A stretch of DNA of 64,000 nt from Imperialibacter sp040222385 (GTDB lineage: Bacteria > Bacteroidota > Bacteroidia > Cytophagales > Cyclobacteriaceae). The stretch is taken from the NCBI RefSeq assembly GCF_040222385.1, contig NZ_JAVKDF010000022.1, positions 1 through 64,000 on the forward strand, in the 5' to 3' direction. The stretch's first letter is position 1. Every line of letters starts with the position of its first letter. The position numbers and the translations under genes were made by a program. The notes beneath the pieces were generated by a model, which was not told the DNA's origin, ran no database searches, and worked only from the letters and a program-made list of their open reading frames with translations. Positions 1-9,452 of the stretch are shown in pieces.

Positions 1-33
1 ATTTGTATTTAGACACTACAAAATAACAAATCA

Positions 34-75
34 AAAACCCCGAAAAAAGCTGCAAACAGCCTATTTCGGGGTTTT
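34..75. terminator. Bidirectional terminator-like hairpin
   Basis: A 12-bp perfect inverted repeat pairs 34-45 (AAAACCCCGAAA) with 64-75. A second small hairpin (GCTG CAAA CAGC, 49-60) nests inside it. T-rich sequence follows on the plus strand, so it may end an unseen gene to the left. It can also serve the minus-strand fucosidase that ends at 223. Confidence 0.6.
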
Positions 76-139
76 ATTTCTTCACCCCCTTAATATTAGC
101 CATTGATAATCAATAGATTATCATTTTCAAGGGTGCCCT

Positions 140-223
140 ACCTCACCCCTAGAAATCCGAAGGATTTCTTCCCCCTCTCCTGCCAGGAGAGGCGGAAAGT
201 CACTCAGTGACTTGGGGTGAGGT
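140..223. repeat. Composite palindromic intergenic element
   Basis: An outer inverted repeat (140-149 with 214-223, ACCTCACCCC/GGGGTGAGGT) encloses three perfect small hairpins: 151-158/162-169, 174-182/184-192 and 197-204/206-213. The latter two have one-base loops. The right end touches the stop codon of the fucosidase gene. Such structured units in Bacteroidota are often dispersed repeats. I found no second copy in this window, so its repeat status is inference. Confidence 0.5.
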
Positions 224-1680
224 CAATAAACCTCCACCTCAGCCAGCACCGGGCAAGCCTTGCTCTCCGCAATATTCACCCGAATAGCCTCAGTTTCTAC
301 AGGCGCATCCAGCTTTAATATCCTCTTGTAACCGATAGTGGTACCCATGGCAACTTGTTTCCAGGCACCATCCACTTTGGCTTCCACAGTAAATGCCTTT
401 ACTCTTTGCCCCAGCTTGATGAATTCCTTGAGGGTCACATAACTAACGGTCGTCGATGCAGGCAAGGTAATCTCCACGTTGCCCGTGATTACCTCATCAT
501 CCGTTGCCCAGTAGGTATCAGTTTTTCCATCGGTCAGGTTAGCCGCACCATACGCCTCAGCTTCTCCTCTCACCGTCGACGCTGTTGCTTTGGCATCTAA
601 TGCCAGATTGGTGCTAAAGGCAGCATCAACCAGCTTTTTCCAGCCTTGCAGGGCGGCCACATCATTTTCATGAATCAAACCCCGGCGATCCGGTGGGATA
701 TTGAGCAGCAGGTTGGAGCCACGCCCCACCGACGTCATATAAATCTCGAACAATCTTTCCTGAGTCTTCACGAGGCTGTCTTCTTTCGCATGGTAAAACC
801 AACCCGGCCTGATGCTCACGTCTACTTCGGCCGGAATCCATTGCTGCCCTTCAACGTGGCCCGTGTTCAACAAGTCGGTGATGCCAGCCTGCCCGGCATA
901 CAAAGTATCGTTGCTAATGTTGTTCCAGTTGGTTTCCCCTGCGAGTCCTCTTTCGTTGCCCACCCACCGGATACTCGGACCCGCATCGCTAAAGAACAGC
1001 ACCTTTGGCTCCATCTCCCGCACCATTTCAATCGTAGTTGGCCAGTCGTAATAAGTTTTTCCATCAATGCGGCGCTTTTCGTTGGCTCCACCGTAGTATC
1101 CATCGCCGCCGTTGGCTCCGTCAAACCACATCTCAAAGATGGGCCCGTAGTTGGTGAAGATTTCTTCCAGCTGATTCCTGTAGTAAGTCACATAGTCTGG
1201 TCGTCCATATTCCGGATGATTTCTGTCCCACGGAGAGAGGTAGATGCCAAATAGCAGCCCTTCTTTTCTGCATGCTTCTGAAAGTTCTTTCACTAAATCC
1301 CCATTACCATTTTTATAAGGACTATTTTTGATGGAATGTTCAGTATAGATACTGGGCCAAAGACAAAAGCCGTCGTGATGCTTGGCAGTTAAAATAACCG
1401 CCTTTAGCCCCGCATCTTTGATCACTTTTACCCATTGGCTAACATCCAGTCCGTTTGGGTTGAATATGCTTTCCGGCTCATCGCCGAATCCCCATTCCTT
1501 ATCAGTAAAAGTATTCGTTGTAAAGTGAATAAAGGCATATTGCTCTAGTTCATGCCACTTAAGCTGCTCTTCGCTAGGCACAGGAAAAACAGGCATCGGC
1601 GGCACAACTGGTTTGGTTTCGCAGGCAGCCGAAATGATGACAAAGAAGACTGAGATTTTAAGAAAGGAGGATCGGGTCAT
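223..1680 (-). CDS. GH29 alpha-L-fucosidase, lipoprotein with C-terminal discoidin-like domain
   Basis: This is a secreted exo-enzyme that removes alpha-L-fucose from glycans. The 485-residue protein starts with an SPII signal whose lipobox (ISAAC) puts the lipid on Cys20. The GH29 barrel covers about residues 40-350, with the family motif HHDG at 101-104 and the likely nucleophile Asp187 in EMWFDGANGG. Residues from about 355 to the end look like an F5/8 type C (discoidin) sugar-binding module. Full length for the family. It stands alone, with no susC/susD pair beside it. Together with the GH3 and sulfatase genes at the far end of the window it suggests breakdown of fucose-containing algal polysaccharide (inference). 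Confidence 0.93.
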   Translation of the reverse strand: MTRSSFLKISVFFVIISAACETKPVVPPMPVFPVPSEEQLKWHELEQYAFIHFTTNTFTDKEWGFGDEPESIFNPNGLDVSQWVKVIKDAGLKAVILTAKHHDGFCLWPSIYTEHSIKNSPYKNGNGDLVKELSEACRKEGLLFGIYLSPWDRNHPEYGRPDYVTYYRNQLEEIFTNYGPIFEMWFDGANGGDGYYGGANEKRRIDGKTYYDWPTTIEMVREMEPKVLFFSDAGPSIRWVGNERGLAGETNWNNISNDTLYAGQAGITDLLNTGHVEGQQWIPAEVDVSIRPGWFYHAKEDSLVKTQERLFEIYMTSVGRGSNLLLNIPPDRRGLIHENDVAALQGWKKLVDAAFSTNLALDAKATASTVRGEAEAYGAANLTDGKTDTYWATDDEVITGNVEITLPASTTVSYVTLKEFIKLGQRVKAFTVEAKVDGAWKQVAMGTTIGYKRILKLDAPVETEAIRVNIAESKACPVLAEVEVY

Positions 1681-1935
1681 AAGTCAAATTGTTGAATGTC
1701 GAAATATAAGGACTTATGCATTAACAGCAGGCGGGTTTTCGGCAATTCTGTGCAGCTAACCTTTGAACCAACGGGACGATAGTATTGGAATCAATACCCT
1801 TTTGGCGCAACAATTTGCCGCCAGACCCGTTAATAATTGTATTAATACGCTAAAAATTATAACTTTTTATAGTTAACACAGTTAACCACGATTGTATGAC
1901 TTAAAAAGTTCAATCATCAATTAAACCAGCAAATC

Positions 1936-2505
1936 ATGAATTCTACCAAATTAGTTTTTGGATTAATTATTGTCTTGTTCGCCAGCTGCAAAAGCAACAG
2001 CTACTATGGTGCCATTACTTACAACGAGGACAAGTTTACAGGTACCAAGGAAGAAATGGCCAACTACCTGGTTGAAGTGCAAAACAAAACCCAGTTTATC
2101 AAGAATGCCTCAGTATTCGCCGGAAAAGACTCCAAACTGAGAACAACCTATCTGGCAGCCAATGACGTGGCCTCCCTCATGGGCGATGTGCTGTTCGACT
2201 TAAGTGTTGTTTCAACCAAGTCGGGAATGAAACTACCCAGAGCGCTGGACAGTGATGCCGATCGTGACTATCAGTTTATCGAAAAGCAGGCGGGAACGGA
2301 CAAATTTGATCTCTACTATATCAACGAATCACTCAGATACCTGACCGACCTCGAGAAAATGATGAAAGACTATGCTTCTGATGGCAAAGAGGAGCAGGGT
2401 AGGTCGTTCAGTAGTAAGCATTTGACTGAGGTAAATACCTCTATCACGAAGCTTGAAAAGGCCCGGGACGAAGTTAACGCCAGCACGCCAGCCACAAGCA
2501 AATAA
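1936..2505 (+). CDS. Hypothetical lipoprotein
   Basis: The 189-residue protein has a short SPII signal ending LFASC, with lipidation at Cys18 and Lys-Ser next, so its sorting position is uncertain. The rest is soluble and mostly helical. I recognise no family. It is the first of a plus-strand series of envelope genes (1936-11230). Gaps to the neighbours on both sides are near 200 bp, so it is probably transcribed on its own. Confidence 0.75.
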   Translation: MNSTKLVFGLIIVLFASCKSNSYYGAITYNEDKFTGTKEEMANYLVEVQNKTQFIKNASVFAGKDSKLRTTYLAANDVASLMGDVLFDLSVVSTKSGMKLPRALDSDADRDYQFIEKQAGTDKFDLYYINESLRYLTDLEKMMKDYASDGKEEQGRSFSSKHLTEVNTSITKLEKARDEVNASTPATSK

Positions 2506-2621
2506 CCTTTAAGGTTTCCACGAAAAATATTATTTTCCCCGAAGGCCGGTATATCAAATCATGGCAAACATTTTGTGTGTGATGATTTCATTAAACCCCT
2601 TTAAGGGAAAATGAAAATCAA

Positions 2622-2654
2622 TTGGTATGACTTATTGTTATACCGTAACTTTTG
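2622..2654 (+). promoter_or_regulatory. Possible Bacteroidota-type promoter
   Basis: TTG at 2622-2624 is followed 21 bases later by TAACTTTTG at 2646-2654, close to the phylum's -33 TTG / -7 TAnnTTTG pattern. It sits 26-50 bases ahead of the next lipoprotein gene. The -7 box is one base off consensus, so the call is tentative. Confidence 0.3.
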
Positions 2655-2703
2655 AGCAAAATTAAACAACTGACAAATTATGTTACAACACGTAAACAGG
2701 TGG

Positions 2704-3189
2704 ATGAAAACAGGTACCCTAAATGGCCTACTTGTGTTATTGATTGTTTTAGGAGCTTCTTCCTGCAAAAGCAAGAAGAAAATGAGGGAAGTGTCCAACA
2801 AAGAGCCTATGGAAAAGGTGGAAAAGGATATTTCTTATGACAATGCGAACAAGGAGATGGAAAACGATGCCAACAAGGCAAAGACTGCCCCTCCGGCTAC
2901 GCTATCAACTAAATTATCGGGATACTTCGCCGCTATTTCTTCTGCGCCAACTGTCGCTTCGGCCAATAGCAGTATCAATGAAGCGCTGATGTTATTTGCC
3001 TCACCGGGCGTTCCTGTTTTTATTATCATTTATGAGTCCTCTTCAGGAGAAGTAGATTACGATGAGCCAACCACAGCTGAGAAATACCTCAACTATTTGA
3101 AAGACCAAAAGAAAAACCTGAACAATATCAAGGACATGAAGACCAATGCCTCAGGAAAAATCACAGAACTTGAGCTCATTAAAAGGTAG
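2704..3189 (+). CDS. Hypothetical lipoprotein
   Basis: From the ATG at 2704 the protein is 161 residues with a compact SPII signal, lipobox GASSC and lipid Cys21. An in-frame ATG at 2680 would add eight polar residues in front of the signal, so I prefer 2704. A highly charged, lysine-rich stretch follows the cysteine, then a small domain ending in KLN-rich helices. No family recognised. The next gene starts 32 bases after its stop, so the two may be co-transcribed. Confidence 0.72.
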   Translation: MKTGTLNGLLVLLIVLGASSCKSKKKMREVSNKEPMEKVEKDISYDNANKEMENDANKAKTAPPATLSTKLSGYFAAISSAPTVASANSSINEALMLFASPGVPVFIIIYESSSGEVDYDEPTTAEKYLNYLKDQKKNLNNIKDMKTNASGKITELELIKR

Positions 3190-3221
3190 AGGTACTTTAA
3201 CCATTTGAAAAAGAAATAACC

Positions 3222-3800
3222 ATGCATAAGATATTCAAATATACGTTCTCAATAATGCTTGTTGCGATGATGGGCACAGCGATAGCCCAAACCGCCGACA
3301 TCAGCCCCCGCAGAAAGCAGGCGATCGACTCACTGGCACTTGAAAAAGTGAAAGACCTGAGCAAGTACATCAGCATTATTGGTGATAAAAAAACAGCCTA
3401 TTCAGAGGCCGTAAGGGTAATGGACAGGGCGGAAGAACTATTTGCTCCTGACAGTGAGATGGGGGTGTCTTCCCTTAGCTCCACCGACATCAACTATTAT
3501 AAAGTAAGAAAGTACTTCGAACGCTTGATGGCACTCAACTACGACAAGGTGTCCATTAAATGGTACGACATTCACTATATCAGTGACCTGGAGCGGCAGC
3601 CTGACGGTCGATATGTGGGTGTAATCACGATCTACCAGCGCTTTGAGGGTACTTCGGACGATGGGATGACCTACAAGGATACCACCAAAAAGGACATTAC
3701 CATCTACGTAGAAAGAAAGAAAACCCAAATTTCTGGTCGCACCATTGAGTTTTGGGACGTGATGCTGGGTGATATCAGGGTAACCGAAACTTCTGCATGA
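3222..3800 (+). CDS. Secreted protein with NTF2-like fold, hypothetical
   Basis: This is a 192-residue periplasmic protein with an SPI signal cleaved after about residue 22 (AIAQ). The mature part has the alternating pattern of an NTF2-like domain. By eye it is related to the N-terminal domain of the leucine-rich-repeat protein two genes downstream: both show a GDxKT motif early and then an alternating strand pattern with a DGxY/NGQWY turn. Its stop overlaps the next start by 4 bases (ATGA), so the two are translationally coupled. Function unknown. Confidence 0.78.
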   Translation: MHKIFKYTFSIMLVAMMGTAIAQTADISPRRKQAIDSLALEKVKDLSKYISIIGDKKTAYSEAVRVMDRAEELFAPDSEMGVSSLSSTDINYYKVRKYFERLMALNYDKVSIKWYDIHYISDLERQPDGRYVGVITIYQRFEGTSDDGMTYKDTTKKDITIYVERKKTQISGRTIEFWDVMLGDIRVTETSA

Positions 3801-4639
3801 TAAGGATGAAGCGGCTGTTCTATGCGCTTCTTCTTTTGTCCTCCATTTTGTCTCCCTGGCAGGTCATCGCTCAGGTGGTAGACGAAATGGGGGACGAAAG
3901 CAAACTGTACGCCTCTACGAAACTGGTGAATCAGTTTTTCCGCCGCTTTAATGGCGAGGAAGATGAAAAAGGCGAGCGGTACTACGAAGGCAACAAAAAC
4001 TTTCACGACCCTGCTATCCGAAGGAGGTACATTGGGATTCTTTTCGACAATCAAAATACGATGATTCCAGCCTCCTTGAAAAAGGAGTTTGCCCAGGAGA
4101 TGACTGATAAGTCCGGGCAGAAGTTCCTTGACTTTCACTCCGGCAATTGGATGGCTGAAGTGAATGCGCTTTTCACCTATCAGGGGAAAGAGCAGCCTGT
4201 GACGTTGTTTATGAAGCTTCAACCACAACGCCTGGGCTACGAATGGGTGATTGAGGAAGTGTATTTTGAGCCTTTCAAAAAGTACTTTCACAAAGACACC
4301 ACGGCCTCCAAGAAGTTTCTACACCCAATGAGCCATGAGCTGGATTTCATGAACCTGCGCAAGGCTTTCCAGGAAAGTGAAAATCCCGAGTCGTATACAC
4401 CAGATGAATTTGCACCGAGCTATCTCACGCTTTTTCTTTACGAGATGAAAAGAGGAAATTTAAAGTTCAAAACCGTCAGGGAGGTGAAGTTTCATTTTTT
4501 TCAGCTTAACAATTGGTATTTTGAAGTGTCTCAATTCAATCGGTCAGGCTATAACTCAGGCTGGTTGATTTCTAATATTGTAAAAACGTCTGAGGAGAAT
4601 AAAAAAGCGATCAAGAACTATTTATATGGGAAGAATTAG
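3797..4639 (+). CDS. Secreted hypothetical protein
   Basis: The 280-residue protein has an N-terminal signal peptide (cleavage near residue 26, VIAQ). The ATG at 3797 overlaps the upstream stop. An in-frame ATG four codons on (MKRLFYALL) is an alternative start and gives a cleaner signal. The mature part is rich in aromatic and basic residues and appears to hold two alpha+beta segments. I do not recognise a family. It overlaps the following LRR gene by 14 bases, so 3222, 3797 and 4626 form one transcription unit. Confidence 0.75.
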   Translation: MIRMKRLFYALLLLSSILSPWQVIAQVVDEMGDESKLYASTKLVNQFFRRFNGEEDEKGERYYEGNKNFHDPAIRRRYIGILFDNQNTMIPASLKKEFAQEMTDKSGQKFLDFHSGNWMAEVNALFTYQGKEQPVTLFMKLQPQRLGYEWVIEEVYFEPFKKYFHKDTTASKKFLHPMSHELDFMNLRKAFQESENPESYTPDEFAPSYLTLFLYEMKRGNLKFKTVREVKFHFFQLNNWYFEVSQFNRSGYNSGWLISNIVKTSEENKKAIKNYLYGKN

Positions 4640-7082
4640 TCTTCGGTATGCCGTTGTCTTTTTATTAGTTGGGGCGTTCTCTACTACCGGAGTGTTTTCT
4701 CAAGCTGTCAATCTTAACCAGGACGACCTGAAAATCTATGAGCAAAAAAGCAAAGACCTTGTGTCTTTTCTTCAGTTTATGCTCAACACGGTCGGCGATC
4801 AGAAGACTTCCCCCAGAGACAAAGAGGTAATCATTTCTGAAAGTTACCTGAAGGTGTTCAGAGACGGAAAAGTACAAATAGAAGATGATCTGCTCACAGA
4901 CAGGCAGGTAGTCATCAACAAAGATGTGCAGGCCTACTTCAAAGACGTTGACTTCTTTTTTAAGCATGTTTCCTTTGAGTTTGAAATACTGAAAGTAGAG
5001 CCGCTCAAAAGAGACAATGGACAGTGGTATTTCAAGGTAGAAACCAACCGATTAATAAAAGGAGCGGGAATAGAAGGCGATGCCGTCTCCAACACCCGAA
5101 AAAGGTTTATTGAGATCAATCTCGACGCTGAAAAAGACGATCTAAAAATTGCCAGCATTTATACAACTAAGATAAGTCGTGAAAAAGCACTGAGGGCTTG
5201 GTGGAACACTCTTTCATATGAATGGATGGCGTTACTACAGCAGACTGTAGCCATAATACCTGCCGATAGCGTGAGCAATGCCCAGTTGGAGACTATAGCT
5301 ACAATTGACAGTCTTGATATTTCCGACAATCGTTACCTGGCAGACATCAACCCGCTGGAAATGCTGCCTGACCTGGTGTACCTGAAAATGAGCAACACCC
5401 GGATAACAGACCTTAGTCCGGTGAGGAGCTTATCGAACCTTCAGCACCTTGACATTTCAAACACTAAGGTGGAGGATATCACCTTTTTGAAGTATTCCGA
5501 AAAACTAAACATGTTGGATGCTTCTTTGACACCGGTGTATGACTTAAGCGAGCTGGCTGGTCTTTCTGACCTCCGTGTTTTGCTGCTTAAAGGGATTCCC
5601 GCAGCTGACTTTAGCGCCATTGGCTTGCTGACTGAACTTCGTTGGCTCGATGTTTCCCAAACAAGCCTCTCTACCACAGCGTCACTTATCAAACTCAGCA
5701 AGCTGGAGGAACTGAATATTTCGTCCACTGCCATTACCTCTTTGGAAGGATTGGAAAACCTCAGCAAGCTGAATGTGCTTCAAGCCAACAATACTTTTGT
5801 CTCAAACCTCTCGCCACTTTCCGGGTTGAGTGGACTAAAAGACCTCGTGATCAACGACTGCCCGGTTTCGTCATTGGACGCCCTGCTGGGAATAGCCTCT
5901 CTGGAAAAAGTCTATTGCGACAATACCTCTGTCTCAGACAAGCAGGCCGACGACTTTATGAGTAAAAAGAAAAAGACGCTGGTGGTGATGAACAGCCGTC
6001 AGCTGGATGCATGGTGGACCGGCTTGACCGGCGAATGGCGCCTGGCACTGATGTCGCTCATGCAGGTGCCAAAGGGGCAGAAACCTACAAAGGAGCAGCT
6101 GGTGAAGCTGGTCAATATGGATTCTCTTGTGCTTGTGAACAAGATGCTGTCTAATCTGTTGCCACTGGAACGATTCAAAAAGCTTAATTACTTAGACATC
6201 AGCAAGAACCCGATTGATGAGCTTATTTCACTCTCGAGGCTGGGGGATATCAAAGTGCTGAAGGCCAATGATACGCCGATAGAAAATATTGCTGGTTTAA
6301 AAGGCATAGTCACACTTGAAAGGATTGAGCTGATTAACACAAAGGTGTACGACCTAGAAGTACTACAGGGTTTGCCACGCCTTCAATACCTAAACCTCGA
6401 CGACACCTTTGTTTCGAGGGGCTCTGTGGTCAACTTTATACGTACACACCCTGATGCGGTGGTGATTTTTCAAACAAAAGAAGTAATGGCCTGGTGGGAG
6501 GCCTTATCAGTAGATTGGCAAACGGTGTTCCGCCAAAATCAAAAGTTGAGCCCAGGCCCCACAAGCGTAGAGTTGCACCGATTGATTGCGCAAACCAGTA
6601 TTGACGCCGCAGGTTCGTCTGTTAAATCGCTGGCGCCTTTGTATGCCTTTCTGGATATTAAGACACTCAACCTAAGCGGTATTGGCCTTTCATCGCTCAC
6701 TGAGCTATCACGACTCGACAACCTGGAAGTCCTCAATATCTCCAAGAACCCAGTCTCAAATCTTCTGCCCATCCAGGGTCTTATTCATCTGACAAGACTG
6801 GACGTGAGCAACACCGCTGTTGCCGACCTGCGGGAAATAGAATATTTCAGGGAGCTGGAGTCGCTCAACTGCGCTGGCACCCAACTCAAGAACCTTAAGG
6901 GCATTGAAAGGTTTGGCAGACTGAAAGAAATTGATTTTTCTAATACGAAAGTGGGGAGGTTAGACCGTTTAGTAGACATAAAGGGTTTGCAATCGCTTAC
7001 CTGCTTTAATACGAAGGTGTCGGCAAGGGAAATTGAGGACTTCAAGTCTCAGCAGCCTGATTGTAAGGTAACCTTTTATTGA
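4626..7082 (+). CDS. Secreted leucine-rich-repeat protein with three repeat modules
   Basis: This is an 818-residue exported protein with a signal peptide ending near residue 26 (VFSQ). Residues about 27-185 form an NTF2-like domain related to the product of 3222-3800. The remainder is three blocks, each opened by a tryptophan cap of the form (A/D)WWxxLxx(x)W at residues 192-193, 463-464 and 623-624. Each cap is followed by SDS22/internalin-type LRRs of about 22 residues (pattern LxxLxxLxLSxTxIxDLSPL). LRRs of this type bind proteins, so a periplasmic or surface binding role is likely. The partner is unknown. It lies 46 bases ahead of a penicillin-binding protein gene. Confidence 0.85.
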   Translation: MGRISLRYAVVFLLVGAFSTTGVFSQAVNLNQDDLKIYEQKSKDLVSFLQFMLNTVGDQKTSPRDKEVIISESYLKVFRDGKVQIEDDLLTDRQVVINKDVQAYFKDVDFFFKHVSFEFEILKVEPLKRDNGQWYFKVETNRLIKGAGIEGDAVSNTRKRFIEINLDAEKDDLKIASIYTTKISREKALRAWWNTLSYEWMALLQQTVAIIPADSVSNAQLETIATIDSLDISDNRYLADINPLEMLPDLVYLKMSNTRITDLSPVRSLSNLQHLDISNTKVEDITFLKYSEKLNMLDASLTPVYDLSELAGLSDLRVLLLKGIPAADFSAIGLLTELRWLDVSQTSLSTTASLIKLSKLEELNISSTAITSLEGLENLSKLNVLQANNTFVSNLSPLSGLSGLKDLVINDCPVSSLDALLGIASLEKVYCDNTSVSDKQADDFMSKKKKTLVVMNSRQLDAWWTGLTGEWRLALMSLMQVPKGQKPTKEQLVKLVNMDSLVLVNKMLSNLLPLERFKKLNYLDISKNPIDELISLSRLGDIKVLKANDTPIENIAGLKGIVTLERIELINTKVYDLEVLQGLPRLQYLNLDDTFVSRGSVVNFIRTHPDAVVIFQTKEVMAWWEALSVDWQTVFRQNQKLSPGPTSVELHRLIAQTSIDAAGSSVKSLAPLYAFLDIKTLNLSGIGLSSLTELSRLDNLEVLNISKNPVSNLLPIQGLIHLTRLDVSNTAVADLREIEYFRELESLNCAGTQLKNLKGIERFGRLKEIDFSNTKVGRLDRLVDIKGLQSLTCFNTKVSAREIEDFKSQQPDCKVTFY

Positions 7083-7128
7083 ATCAACTTCGGAACTGGC
7101 TTTCGTTGTTAACCTATTTTATTTAGCT

Positions 7129-9423
7129 ATGGGATCTAATCGAACGAGGAAGCTGGTTTACGGCTTGCTCACTTTGTCATTTATACTGTTTGTATCTCCT
7201 TTCTTTGTCTGGTGGGGAGTGAAGGCGGGATTGTTCGGGGCTATTCCGGATGCTGTCGAAATTCAAAGCATAAGAAACAACCAGGCGTCTGAAATCTATT
7301 TCTCCAACGGCGACCTTCTAGGTAAATACTACCTTTACGACAGAACATCGGTTGACTACAACTACCTTCCAACTCACGTGGTCAATGCGCTGATTGCTAC
7401 AGAGGATGCCCGCTTTTTCGAACACCATGGCATTGACTACAGAAGTCTTTTGCGGGTCTTTTTCAAAACGATCGTTTTGCAGGACAACAGCGCAGGTGGC
7501 GGCAGTACCATTACCCAGCAGCTAGCCAAAAATCTCTTCCCACGGCAGGATTTCGGGCTTCTGAGCATCCCGGTTAACAAATTCAGGGAGATGGCCATTG
7601 CCGAACAATTGGAGGAAATCTATAGCAAGAATGAAATCATTGCACTGTACCTCAACACTGTGCCCTTTGGTGATCATGTATTTGGTGTGGAAAGCGCTTC
7701 GAGGCGGTTCTACAATGCGTCGGTGAATGACTTAACGATAGACCAGGCTGCTGTGCTGATTGGTATGTTGAAAGGCAACTACGCTTACAATCCAAGGGTG
7801 TTTCCCGAGAGATCACTGAACAGAAGGAATGTAGTCTTATCGCAGATGAATAAATACGGTTACCTGACCGAACTGGAGCTTCATGCCTACCAGGATTTGC
7901 CAATCGAGCTGGACTATACCAAAATGACTCTGCATGAAGGGCCTGCGCCGTATTTCAGAGAGCAGATGCGGATGCAATTGCTGGAATGGTGCAAAAGTCA
8001 TTTCAAAGCCGATGGGTCACCCTACAATTTGTATACCGATGGACTGAAAATATACACCACGCTGGATGCCGGCATGCAGCAAGCGGCAGAGCTTGCTATG
8101 CAAAAGCATATGGCAGCGCTGCAAACCGCCTTCGAAAAGGAGTGGGGAAACAACGCTCCATGGCTAGAGAACAAGTCGCTGATAGAGCATGCAGTTAAGC
8201 AAACGCCCATTTATCTTTCTCTCCTGAAAAAAGGACGGACAGAAAAGGAGATATCCGACTCGTTGCATAAGGAAAGAACGATGGAGCTTTTTGAATGGGC
8301 TGGAAATAAAGAGGTAAAGGCAAGTGTGTACGACAGTGTGCAGCATTACCTCAAATTTTTACAGGCCGGTTTCGTGGCGATGGATCCGAAAACCGGGGCT
8401 GTGAGGGCCTGGGTTGGTGGTATTAACCATCAATACTTTGAATATGACCACGTAAACGTCAACACGAAAAGACAAGTGGGGTCTACATTCAAGCCCTTTG
8501 TTTTTGCCAGCGCCCTCGAGAATGGAGTGAAGCCATGCGACTACTTTTCTTCGAAGCAAATTACTTACGAAAACATGGAGAACTGGGCGCCCGAAAATGC
8601 CGAAGCGGAGACCCATAACTTCTATACTATGAAAGGCGCTTTGACTCACTCTGTCAACACCGTGTCGGTGAAAGTGCTTGAAGAAACGGGAATAGCGTCA
8701 GCAGTAAAGTTGGCCAGGAACCTTAATATCTTGAGCACATTGCCGGAAGTGCCCTCACTGGCGCTAGGCACAGCAGACATTTCGACAATAGAGCTGGCAG
8801 GGGCTTACGCAGCTTTCCTCAATCATGGGATATCCGTCGCACCTCAAATGTTGTTAAGAGTGGAGGATGGCGAAGGGAAGGTATTGGAAGAGTTTGTTGC
8901 CGACGATCAGGAAGCCGCCATGAGCGAAAACACAAGCAAGATCATGCTGGACATGATGCAGGCAGTGGTAAAAGACGGAACTGGAAAACGACTTCACTCC
9001 AGGTACAACCTCTCCAATACGATAGCAGGCAAAACCGGTACTACTCAGTCGAACCGTGACGGGTGGTTTGTGGGAATGCTCCCAAATTTGGTGACAGTCA
9101 CTTGGGTTGGTGCAAATAATCCTAAAATTTATTTTAAAAGTACTATATTAGGGCAGGGAGCTTCATCAGCTTTGCCTATATTTGCATTCTTCCTGGAAAA
9201 ACTCAATAAAGACAGTTATTATAATGGCATTACCCGAGAGAGATTCGCTGCTCCTTCGGATGACTTATTGCATTTAGTTGATTGTGATCCGTTTAAAGAA
9301 AAGGAAGGATTCATTAAGGGACTGCTTACGAGAAAAGAACAGGAAGTAAGGGACTTTGGTGAGGAGAAAAAGAAGGGCTTTTTATCAAAAATAAAGAGCA
9401 TTTTTAAAAAGAAGGAAAATTAG
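7129..9423 (+). CDS. Class A penicillin-binding protein (PBP1A type): peptidoglycan glycosyltransferase/transpeptidase
   Basis: This bifunctional enzyme polymerises lipid II and cross-links murein in the periplasm, anchored by one N-terminal membrane helix (about residues 10-32). The GT51 domain shows catalytic Glu92 in EDARFFEHHG, then GGSTITQQLAKNLF. The transpeptidase domain has Ser452 in STFK, an SVN box (HSVNT) and the KTGT box from Lys635. The C-terminus is short and lysine-rich (KKKGFLSKIKSIFKKK). At 764 residues it is a normal length. It follows the LRR gene by 46 bases and is followed by the coiled-coil gene at 9453. Confidence 0.95.
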   Translation: MGSNRTRKLVYGLLTLSFILFVSPFFVWWGVKAGLFGAIPDAVEIQSIRNNQASEIYFSNGDLLGKYYLYDRTSVDYNYLPTHVVNALIATEDARFFEHHGIDYRSLLRVFFKTIVLQDNSAGGGSTITQQLAKNLFPRQDFGLLSIPVNKFREMAIAEQLEEIYSKNEIIALYLNTVPFGDHVFGVESASRRFYNASVNDLTIDQAAVLIGMLKGNYAYNPRVFPERSLNRRNVVLSQMNKYGYLTELELHAYQDLPIELDYTKMTLHEGPAPYFREQMRMQLLEWCKSHFKADGSPYNLYTDGLKIYTTLDAGMQQAAELAMQKHMAALQTAFEKEWGNNAPWLENKSLIEHAVKQTPIYLSLLKKGRTEKEISDSLHKERTMELFEWAGNKEVKASVYDSVQHYLKFLQAGFVAMDPKTGAVRAWVGGINHQYFEYDHVNVNTKRQVGSTFKPFVFASALENGVKPCDYFSSKQITYENMENWAPENAEAETHNFYTMKGALTHSVNTVSVKVLEETGIASAVKLARNLNILSTLPEVPSLALGTADISTIELAGAYAAFLNHGISVAPQMLLRVEDGEGKVLEEFVADDQEAAMSENTSKIMLDMMQAVVKDGTGKRLHSRYNLSNTIAGKTGTTQSNRDGWFVGMLPNLVTVTWVGANNPKIYFKSTILGQGASSALPIFAFFLEKLNKDSYYNGITRERFAAPSDDLLHLVDCDPFKEKEGFIKGLLTRKEQEVRDFGEEKKKGFLSKIKSIFKKKEN

Positions 9424-9452
9424 TAACCAGTGTTTATTTTAAATGATTAGCT

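Noticed and set aside
646..1254. 202-codon open frame on the plus strand opposite the fucosidase
   Set aside because: It lies wholly antisense to a well-conserved enzyme gene, has no recognisable product and is explained by that gene's codon bias.
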